DNA of 7,132 nt from JBDTCS01 sp039923455. GTDB lineage: Bacteria; Bacteroidota; Ignavibacteria; Palsa-1295. The first letter of the stretch is position 1; every line of letters begins with the position of its first letter. The translations under genes and the position numbers were made by a program. The DNA lies in NCBI GenBank assembly GCA_039923455.1, contig JBDTCS010000165.1, positions 1 to 7,132 of the forward strand, read 5' to 3'. Positions 1 through 4,696 of the stretch are shown here, one piece after another. The notes under the pieces are model-generated. The model did no database searches. It was given only the letters and a program-made list of their open reading frames with translations, and had not been told where the DNA came from.

Positions 1-690
1 ACGTATGGTTTTCGTCGGACAACTATTCTTGCCGCGCTGTTCAATGCGATCATCCTTCTCAATGCGATCATCCTTCTCATTGCAATCGGGGCGATCCTCT
101 GGGAGGCGATATTGCGGCTGACGCACCCGAGCCCGGTCGAAGGTTCTACCATGATTTGGGTTGCAGCGCTCGCCATGCTTCTGAATGGTGCTAGTGCTTG
201 GTTGTTCGTCAAAGGCAAGGATAGAGACATCAACGTGCGTGGAGCATTTTTGGATATGTTGAGTGATGCCGCGGTCTCTGCGGGGGTTCTCGTTGCATGA
301 GTGCTTATGCTCTTGACGCAGGCGTATTGGATCGACCCTGTTATGAGCATCCTGATCTCAATCGTGATTACGCTTGGAACTTGGCGCTTACTCCGGGAAT
401 CGTTCAATCTTGCTGTTGATGCCGTCCCAGACCATATTGACCTCAAAAGTGTTGAATTCTTTCTTCGAGGCTGCGATCTGGTCATCGATGTCCACGATTT
501 GCATGTGTGGGCAATGAGTACTACGCACTCGGCGCTTACAGCGCACCTTGTGTTCAGTGAATTCCGTCCGGATGCCGTGGCAAAGGTCTGCAAAGAGCTT
601 CGCACAAAATTCGGAATCGAACATGCGACCCTACAGTCGGAAATTCCCGGAGGACCACCATGCTATCTTGCTCCGGACGAGATCATTTAA
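1..690 (+). pseudogene. CDF-family divalent cation exporter (CzcD/ZitB-like), 5'-truncated by the window and interrupted by a stop
   Basis: A single reading frame from base 1 to the TAA at 688-690 encodes the body of a cation diffusion facilitator, an inner-membrane metal/proton antiporter. It starts in the loop before helix 3 (YGFRRTTILAALFNA), continues through helices 3-6 (NVRGAFL..., YWIDPVMSILIS) and ends with the cytoplasmic metal-sensing domain (VHDLHVWAMSTTHSALTAHLV, then FGIEHATLQ). TM1-2 lie before the window. Three oddities are visible. TGA at 298-300 sits where the family usually has Gly (VLVA-stop-VLMLLT), one base from GGA. An exact 18-bp tandem duplication at 43-60/61-78 adds NAIILL to a membrane helix. 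The helix-5 motif is DMLSD, where this subfamily normally has HxxxD. TGA is a normal stop elsewhere in the window, so recoding is unlikely. GTG at 301 or ATG at 307 could restart a fragment holding helix 6 and the C-terminal domain. A sequencing or assembly error remains possible for the stop. Family assignment is very secure; loss of function is likely. Confidence 0.88.
43..78. repeat. Exact 18-bp tandem duplication inside the CDF gene
   Basis: The 18-mer AATGCGATCATCCTTCTC occurs at 43-60 and again at 61-78 without mismatch. It adds exactly six codons (NAIILL) to a transmembrane helix. Other family members read ILAALFNAxxLL only once, so this is a recent slippage-type insertion rather than a family trait. 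Confidence 0.95.
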
Positions 691-958
691 AAGGCATAAG
701 TTAAAATTTGTTAATTACCTAGTCGGTTGGTTCGGGCTTTCTCAGATCACCTATCTTGTTGAGCGTGTGATTCGGAGAGAATGAGTCTGTGCCAAAGGTA
801 GTCGGCGTTTATTATGCAGGCGGGGGAGTCGAATGGTTGGCACGGGCCAACCCATTCTTCCACGCAATGACAATTGTGGATCTGGTTGATAGCGTCCTTG
901 CCCTTGAATTTGTGGCAGTTTTTTTGAAGGGGTTCGTCTCCTCTAGCGAGCTCAGCGT
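691..958. other. Convergent intergenic region, no recognisable gene
   Basis: This stretch lies between the 3' ends of the CDF gene (+) and the barrel gene (-). Short open frames exist on both strands, for example GTG 789 on +, but their translations have no recognisable motif and run into the barrel gene in antisense. The only structure I see is the inverted repeat at 831-857, plus a T7 run at 919-925 preceded by a weak four-pair TGCC/GGCA stem. That run might act as a poor terminator for + transcripts. No tRNA-like cloverleaf was apparent. Confidence 0.5.
831..857. repeat. Inverted repeat between convergent genes (possible bidirectional transcription stop)
   Basis: GAATGGTTGG (831-840) pairs with CCAACCCATTC (847-857), leaving one bulged base and a six-base loop (841-846). 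The stem is strong, and it lies between the ends of two convergent genes where terminators are expected. It lacks an adjacent T tract on either strand, so it is not a canonical intrinsic terminator. It could also be a protein-binding dyad or chance. Confidence 0.4.
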
Positions 959-1765
959 TCACTTCATTCCCCACTCAAATGCTGGCTGGAAGACAATCTG
1001 CCAATCATAGTCTCTACGTGTGGTGAGCGGGGCCTGAAGCCCAACGCCCAATGTCAGCAGTTTGCTAAGTCGGAATTTCAGCCCGCCTAATAAATTATAC
1101 ATTGGCATGTCGCCAGGTGCAACCTCTCCAGAAACCTCGACAACCGGAAAGAAGACAGAAGCTACTTTCACGACGAGTGAAGCGCTTCCTTCAAGACCAT
1201 CCGAACGTGGGTTATAGTGTAGAATCTGATTGAACGCTGCGATGGGTCCAGACAATGCGGTCGAAAAGCCAACGAGCGTGTTGATATGCTGGTCTTCGCC
1301 TGAGTGGGTTGGAAATTCAAACTCGATGATCGGGGAGAACCCACTCATTCCATCTTCACTGCTTATCGCCGCGAACTGGAACATCGCTTCGGTATGTGCT
1401 CGATCAAGAATCCCATCATTTCGCAAATGGAAGCCGATGAACTTTGTGAGTCCTGTCTCGAAATGGAAGGCAAAATCAACATCTCGCTTGCCTTCCACAC
1501 TAGTTACCAACCCACCAAGCCTGATGTTGTAAACGCCGACGCCTTCGGGCATCCCCATGTGTGTAAAGAATGGATGAGCAACTTCCTCCTCGCTATTCAT
1601 GCTGGATCCATCGTTACCCATGTGCATTGTGCTTGCACGTGTTGTGTCTGTGGCACGGCCCATAGGCCGCTGCGCATGCGCTTCAGTTAACAGGAGGGTG
1701 GAAGCACATACAAGAGCAAGTGCACCAAGGAAACAGCGAGTAGCAGTTCGGTTCGTATGATTCAT
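959..1765 (-). CDS. Exported His/Met-rich outer-membrane beta-barrel protein
   Basis: The protein has 268 residues. Residues 1-32 form a typical Sec signal peptide (basic start, LGALALVCASTLLL core, AHA|Q cleavage), which supports the ATG at 1765. There is no clear Shine-Dalgarno. The mature N-terminus is rich in Met and His (MHMGNDGSSM at 47-56, HPFFTHMGMPEG at 64-75). The remainder is alternating-polarity strands (VDFAFHFETGLTKFIGFHLRNDG, FSPIIEFEFPTHSG, LLGGLKFRLSKLLTLGVGLQAPL) typical of a small barrel, ending in DYDWQIVFQPAFEW. I recall similar proteins, containing HPFFTHMG and FHLRNDG, near metal-efflux operons of Bacteroidota/Chlorobiota; I know no defined function. A metal-related outer-membrane role is inferred from the Met/His-rich segment and the neighbours. 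It runs opposite to the efflux operon. A scrap of a second copy lies at 2614-2730. Confidence 0.8.
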   Translation of the reverse strand: MNHTNRTATRCFLGALALVCASTLLLTEAHAQRPMGRATDTTRASTMHMGNDGSSMNSEEEVAHPFFTHMGMPEGVGVYNIRLGGLVTSVEGKRDVDFAFHFETGLTKFIGFHLRNDGILDRAHTEAMFQFAAISSEDGMSGFSPIIEFEFPTHSGEDQHINTLVGFSTALSGPIAAFNQILHYNPRSDGLEGSASLVVKVASVFFPVVEVSGEVAPGDMPMYNLLGGLKFRLSKLLTLGVGLQAPLTTRRDYDWQIVFQPAFEWGMK

Positions 1766-2200
1766 GATAGTCGGAAATAATTTAATTGCAATGCCATCAC
1801 AAGCGTGACAGGATTCGCAAATGCAGTATTTGAAATAGTAATCGTAATAGGTTCTCTATTGTTTGATGCAATTATACAGAAGCATTCACGCCGGATATTT
1901 TAGTTGTGATGTGATTGTGCGTTTTCCATGTTTAAGTCTCATGCGCACTAAATCCCCACCCTGGTTCACGCATACAGATCCTTCGTGATGGAGCGAGCCG
2001 ACTGTACGCCACTCACACGCGGCACGCAAGAATGAAACGCGGTTGTGTTGCTCTAGGGCCGCGCAAGTCATTCCTTGAATAGTGCAGCTATCTACAATTT
2101 GTCCCCATTTAATGGATCGTCTTCATACGAATCCACAGATCCCCACTTTAGATTGTCCGGGTATGCAATCAGTGCATTCGTGGTGGAAGTAAGCAAAGGA
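1766..2200. other. Gene-poor region upstream of the barrel gene
   Basis: This stretch must hold the promoter of the barrel gene. On the - strand, TTGCAT, 16 bases and TATTAC occur roughly 70-100 bases before its start, which is a weak match. A small dyad, TCAC-GCTT-GTGA on the - strand (near 1803-1814), lies about 40 bases before the start and could be an operator; this is unproven. The only coding-like signal is an open - strand frame with a GMTC motif at about 1886-2122, described separately. Open frames on the + strand show no family features. Confidence 0.4.
1886..2122 (-). pseudogene. Possible degraded heavy-metal-associated (HMA/MerP-like) domain
   Basis: A - strand frame, open from just after a stop at 2123-2125 to a stop at 1886-1888, reads QIVDSCTIQGMTCAALEQH early on. 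This resembles the start of an HMA domain (IxGMTCxxC followed by ExH). Twenty-two residues after GMTC comes SLHHEGSVCV, at the spacing where MerP-like domains have their SYxxGxAVV hairpin. The second Cys of the CxxC site is Leu here (CAAL), and the rest of the helix and the C-terminal half do not look like HMA. There is no convincing start. If real, it is a relic that can no longer bind metal normally. Chance similarity is a serious alternative. Confidence 0.25.
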
Positions 2201-2296
2201 TTATTTCTTGGATATCTTGTTAATACCGACGACGAGCAGGACCACCACAAGTACGCCGATGACTGACCAGACCCACATCCCGCCTCCTCCACCCAT
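2201..2296 (-). CDS. 31-residue single-helix membrane peptide, Gly/Trp-rich N-terminus
   Basis: ATG at 2296 to TAA at 2201-2203 encodes MGGGGGMWVWSVIGVLVVVL continuing LVVGINKISKK. This is a short glycine run, an aromatic MWVW collar, one long hydrophobic helix (about residues 7-24) and a basic tail, the composition of a single-pass inner-membrane peptide with the tail in the cytoplasm. The frame is cut by TGA seven codons upstream, so this ATG is the only good start. I recall comparable tiny proteins (Gly/Met-rich, then MW.W, then hydrophobic, then xKLSKK) near copper-efflux genes of Bacteroidota-like genomes, but no function is known to me. The start lies in a GGAT tetranucleotide run, whose GGATGG may serve as a poor ribosome site. 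It is oriented with the barrel gene. Its plausible membrane design argues against chance, but its size limits certainty. Confidence 0.55.
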   Translation of the reverse strand: MGGGGGMWVWSVIGVLVVVLLVVGINKISKK

Positions 2297-2613
2297 CCAT
2301 CCATCCGTCTGTATTGTTCATCATATAACTTCGCTCGCTACTTCGACAATGGGAGATATAGTGTTTGTTGTGCTCATCAGATTATTTCCTATGTCATAGT
2401 TACATTATTCAAATACTAGTTGTTTTACGTAGTGTGCATACGCTCCGTTACTTTGCATCCTACTGGTGAGAAAACGATGTAACCTATTTTGCTCATTTTA
2501 GCGACAGCACAAGCCAAACATAACTCGGATACAATTTCGTGAACTCTTTATATAGGTATGTATTATTATTTGAGGGATACCGTAATAAATATAAAAATAC
2601 GGACGTGAAAGTG
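2297..2613. other. AT-rich stretch without recognisable genes
   Basis: This stretch is visibly richer in A/T than both flanks, with frequent stops in all frames and nothing that translates into a known family. The only structure noted is CCGTA (2580-2584) facing TACGG (2598-2602) around a 13-base pure A/T loop. On the - strand, TTGTCG and TATATG 16 bases apart, just upstream of the small peptide gene, form a weak promoter candidate. It looks like eroded intergenic DNA. Confidence 0.45.
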
Positions 2614-2730
2614 CTATTGTGTTACAGAATCTTGGGATAATGTTACATGATTCACATGTTGCTTCTTATCCTCACGGTTGGCAACGTAAGTTGGAAATGC
2701 AGACTTGATGATCGGCGAGAACCCATACAC
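2614..2730 (-). pseudogene. Remnant of a second copy of the outer-membrane barrel gene
   Basis: On the - strand, between in-frame TAG codons at 2731-2733 and 2614-2616, the frame reads VYGFSPIIKSAFPTY, then ANREDKKQHVN. This matches residues 142-162 of the intact barrel protein (GFSPIIEFEFPTHSGEDQHIN). At the DNA level, 2690-2725 aligns without gaps to 1308-1343 with 32 of 36 bases identical. The frame has no start, is closed by stops on both sides, and loses similarity beyond about 30 codons, so it is a gene fragment rather than a functional gene. It lies in the same orientation as the intact copy, about 1.4 kb away, as expected for an old tandem duplication followed by decay, or for an insertion of a related gene. 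Confidence 0.75.
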
Positions 2731-2746
2731 CTAGCGTTGTCGTGGT

Positions 2747-3067
2747 ATGCTAATTCTATGTAACTTAGAAATTGAATACCAAATCTCCTTATACTCGACG
2801 AATGATGAACTCGAAGCCGTATTCTGCTTGGTCACTGGTCATGGGGGCTATATCCTGACCTCAGGGATTCTCTCTACCTACGTTGTCTTCACATCATTTA
2901 GCAAGAGAACTCCAGGATCATTTCTCATTATTCTCATCTCGGGGATGTCATCGATTGGTCTCATGACCATCGCCAATTTTATGCTGCAATCCGATTTCAG
3001 ATGGGTCTTGCTCTCTTTTACGCTTCCTTGGATTTGTGCTCTTATCCTGTACGCATTCAGGAAATAG
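2747..3067 (+). CDS. Small predicted inner-membrane protein, family not recognised
   Basis: The protein has 106 residues from ATG 2747 to TAG. After a non-hydrophobic head of about 25 residues come three likely membrane helices: GYILTSGILSTYVVF (about 34-48), SFLIILISGMSSIGLMTIAN (about 57-76) and WVLLSFTLPWICALILYAF (about 86-104). A basic KR loop separates the first two and the protein ends in RK. I do not recognise the family. The frame is closed by TAG at 2732-2734, and no ribosome site precedes ATG 2747. TTG at 2828 is an alternative that would begin directly before the first helix. The weak start and the decayed DNA just upstream leave open that this is the surviving 3' part of a longer gene. 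Nothing in it points to metal binding. Confidence 0.45.
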   Translation: MLILCNLEIEYQISLYSTNDELEAVFCLVTGHGGYILTSGILSTYVVFTSFSKRTPGSFLIILISGMSSIGLMTIANFMLQSDFRWVLLSFTLPWICALILYAFRK

Positions 3068-3116
3068 GGAGGAGATGGCTTCCGATAACGAGGAACGTTT
3101 GCTCTTGCCCAGAGAG

Positions 3117-3145
3117 TTGATCTAACACACTTTACCTATTATAAC
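3117..3145 (+). promoter_or_regulatory. Sigma70-like promoter candidate before the Cys-rich exported protein
   Basis: TTGATC (3117-3122) and TATAAC (3140-3145) are separated by 17 bases, matching the -35/-10 consensus at four and five of six positions. A transcript would begin near 3152, essentially at the TTG start codon, implying a leaderless mRNA if both calls are right. It may drive the whole downstream efflux operon. Confidence 0.4.
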
Positions 3146-3151
3146 GTCGTT

Positions 3152-3544
3152 TTGAAGACTTCGCGCTCGATCGTTGTTACTCTGATCTTCTCGGTCATCT
3201 TCTCCATTGTGGGAGTGACCGTTGTAGATCACACGTGCGCGATGCCGAAGGAAACTTCCAAAAGCGTATGTGCCAGCTGCAAGAGAGTTGAAGCCGGCAA
3301 GTACGACTCTAAGACCAAGGCCTGCTGCGCTGTCAAAACCCTTCATTTGCGATTAACTTCGAACGCGTTAAAGTACGATTCGTTAAGTGCCTCGGCGAAG
3401 TTTTCTCTTTTGTCAGTGTTTGCGCCGGTCGCAGTAATTTACTATAGTCCGATTGTGCATTCATACTTAGTCGCCTCGGATTACTGGCCTCGAAGTATAC
3501 CCAGTTCTTCCTCGATCCTCGCCAATTCCATTCTTAGGATTTAG
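3152..3544 (+). CDS. Cys-rich exported small protein, HYC_CC_PP-like
   Basis: The protein has 130 residues from TTG 3152. This start is chosen because it is the only one giving a full signal peptide (KTSRS then IVVTLIFSVIFSIVGVTVV, residues 2-25); the first in-frame ATG (3242) would remove it. After the signal come HTC (27-29), CASC (40-43) and a CC pair (58-59), then LKYDSLSASAKFSLL, YSPI, YWP and a C-terminal ILANSILRI. This order (HxC near the signal, then CC, a hydrophobic segment, prolines, and a short hydrophobic end) matches what I know of the Bacteroidota HYC_CC_PP small-protein family. Here HYC has become HTC and the PP pair is not intact. Function is unknown; the Cys pairs in an efflux locus suggest metal binding or redox. 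It lies 178 bases upstream of the HMBD gene, in the same direction. Confidence 0.55.
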   Translation: MKTSRSIVVTLIFSVIFSIVGVTVVDHTCAMPKETSKSVCASCKRVEAGKYDSKTKACCAVKTLHLRLTSNALKYDSLSASAKFSLLSVFAPVAVIYYSPIVHSYLVASDYWPRSIPSSSSILANSILRI

Positions 3545-3690
3545 CCTCCACTACCCTTCGAACGGCTGTTCCATCGTGCTTAAGGCGCTTTGGAAATCCT
3601 GATTGCTTTTTCCATTTTAGACAATCTGTTTCCAGTCGATATTTGGCACGAGTCAATCGTACCGAAAGTCAAGCCATTTGCATTCTCAAT

Positions 3691-3718
3691 TTGAATCTTA
3701 GTAATTGAATCTTAGTAA
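3691..3718. repeat. Exact 14-bp tandem duplication just upstream of the HMBD gene
   Basis: TTGAATCTTAGTAA occurs at 3691-3704 and immediately again at 3705-3718, ending four bases before the ATG at 3723. It doubles an A/T-rich leader or promoter element and supplies a spurious in-frame TTG at 3705 that should not be taken as the start. Confidence 0.92.
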
Positions 3719-3722
3719 CAGA

Positions 3723-4664
3723 ATGAAAAAAGCCGTTATTGGTCTCTTTTTTTCGTTTGTCGTGGTTATCACTGGATTTATCTGGGTAACCCCAAGTTAC
3801 GCGCAGCATTCGCACGCAGTTCAGACGAAGTACTCTTGTCCCATGCATCCGGAAGTAGTCTCGGACAAACCGGGCAATTGCTCAAAGTGCGGCATGCAAC
3901 TCGTCAAGAAGGATGTGATGGAAGTCGAAACAACCTATGGTATTAGCTATGATGTGAGCCCGAAGCCCGTCCTGCCCGGTGTTATGGAGGATCTTAGTTT
4001 TGCAATCAACACGGGAGGAGCAAACGTTAGCAAATTTAAGACGGTGCACACCAGGCCGATGCACCTTGTGATTGTAAACCGAAGCCTGACATATTTTGCA
4101 CACGTGCATCCGGTCCCAAATAAGCGAGGTGTGTTCCATCTAAAATATGCATTCCCATCCGCTGATTCATATCTCATTTTTCCGGATGTGACACCGGCGG
4201 GGGCTTCGCATAACACGGTCTTCCATCTTGAACAGGGCGTTGGCGATTCGAACGGGTTTGTTGCTACACTCACCCCTTCTTTGGAGTTCACCCAGGATGG
4301 ATATGAATACGCTCTAAACCTTAGCCCCGCAGGAGGGAGCCTCGGTTCATCGAGCACGCTCGCAATCGACGTTAAAAAGGACGGCAGGCGTGTGACCAAG
4401 TTCGGAAAATATCTTGGCGCGTTGGGACACATGGTGATCATCAGCCGGGATGGGAAGGACTTCTTGCACGCACATCCACAAGAAGGGACAAAGTCCTATG
4501 AACTGAGGGATATGCCAGGTATGGATGCTGCGGCGATGGAGTCGAAACCTGGAACAGTTAGCTTTATGACATCCTTCGCGCATGCTGGCCTATATAAGGT
4601 GTGGGCCCAATTCAATATCGGTGGGAAGATTCGCACCACAGAGTTCGTGATCTCCATCAAGTAA
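3723..4664 (+). CDS. Periplasmic heavy-metal-binding (HMBD) protein with two His-rich beta-domains
   Basis: The protein has 313 residues. ATG 3723 is preferred over TTG 3705 because it opens a standard signal peptide (MKKAVIGLFFSF..., cleavage SYA|Q28), while the TTG lies in a duplicated leader. Residues 36-63 form the HMBD motif: YSCPMHPEV (C39, M41, H42), then CSKCGM (C53, C56, M58), a Cys/Met/His metal site also found at the ends of CusB-type adaptors and copper ATPases. The rest contains two related domains. MHLVIVNRSLTYFAHVHP (113-130) is echoed by HMVIISRDGKDFLHAHP (236-252), each followed by an extended-strand segment (FPDVTPAG; AGLYKVWAQFNIGGK). The HxHP clusters could form further metal sites. 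Its likely role is periplasmic binding or delivery of Cu/Ag or Zn to the efflux system encoded just downstream, where the channel gene starts 32 bases later. The metal cannot be told from sequence. No Shine-Dalgarno is evident. Confidence 0.85.
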   Translation: MKKAVIGLFFSFVVVITGFIWVTPSYAQHSHAVQTKYSCPMHPEVVSDKPGNCSKCGMQLVKKDVMEVETTYGISYDVSPKPVLPGVMEDLSFAINTGGANVSKFKTVHTRPMHLVIVNRSLTYFAHVHPVPNKRGVFHLKYAFPSADSYLIFPDVTPAGASHNTVFHLEQGVGDSNGFVATLTPSLEFTQDGYEYALNLSPAGGSLGSSSTLAIDVKKDGRRVTKFGKYLGALGHMVIISRDGKDFLHAHPQEGTKSYELRDMPGMDAAAMESKPGTVSFMTSFAHAGLYKVWAQFNIGGKIRTTEFVISIK

Positions 4665-4696
4665 TCTGTGAACCGCAACATAGAATTTCGAGGACA

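Noticed and set aside
298..300. TGA read as Gly (alternative genetic code)
   Set aside because: TGA correctly ends the barrel, channel and anchored-protein genes at family-typical lengths, and reading through 5998 meets TAG within three codons.
789..1010. Open + strand frame starting GTG 789
   Set aside because: No recognisable motif, no ribosome site, and its end overlaps the well-supported barrel gene in antisense.
1230..1690. Long + strand frames antisense to the barrel gene
   Set aside because: They are shadows; the - strand frame has a signal peptide, barrel pattern and a homologous remnant elsewhere.
2293..2304. CCAT x3 tetranucleotide run as a phase-variation switch of the small peptide
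   Set aside because: The run lies at and upstream of the start, so adding or removing a unit leaves the same ATG and reading frame; three units is also short.
2092..2304. 70-codon - strand frame overlapping the small peptide
   Set aside because: Different frame from the 31-residue peptide, low-complexity non-domain translation, no membrane or family features.
2580..2602. CCGTA/TACGG inverted repeat around an A/T loop as an operator or terminator
   Set aside because: Only five pairs with a 13-base loop, in very AT-rich DNA, and not adjacent to any supported gene end or start.
3705..3722. TTG start for the HMBD protein
   Set aside because: The TTG is part of the 14-bp duplicated leader; ATG 3723 begins a standard signal peptide.
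4601..4696. Upstream extension of the channel gene to an ATG at 4601
   Set aside because: It overlaps the HMBD gene and would place about 32 hydrophilic residues before a clear signal peptide.
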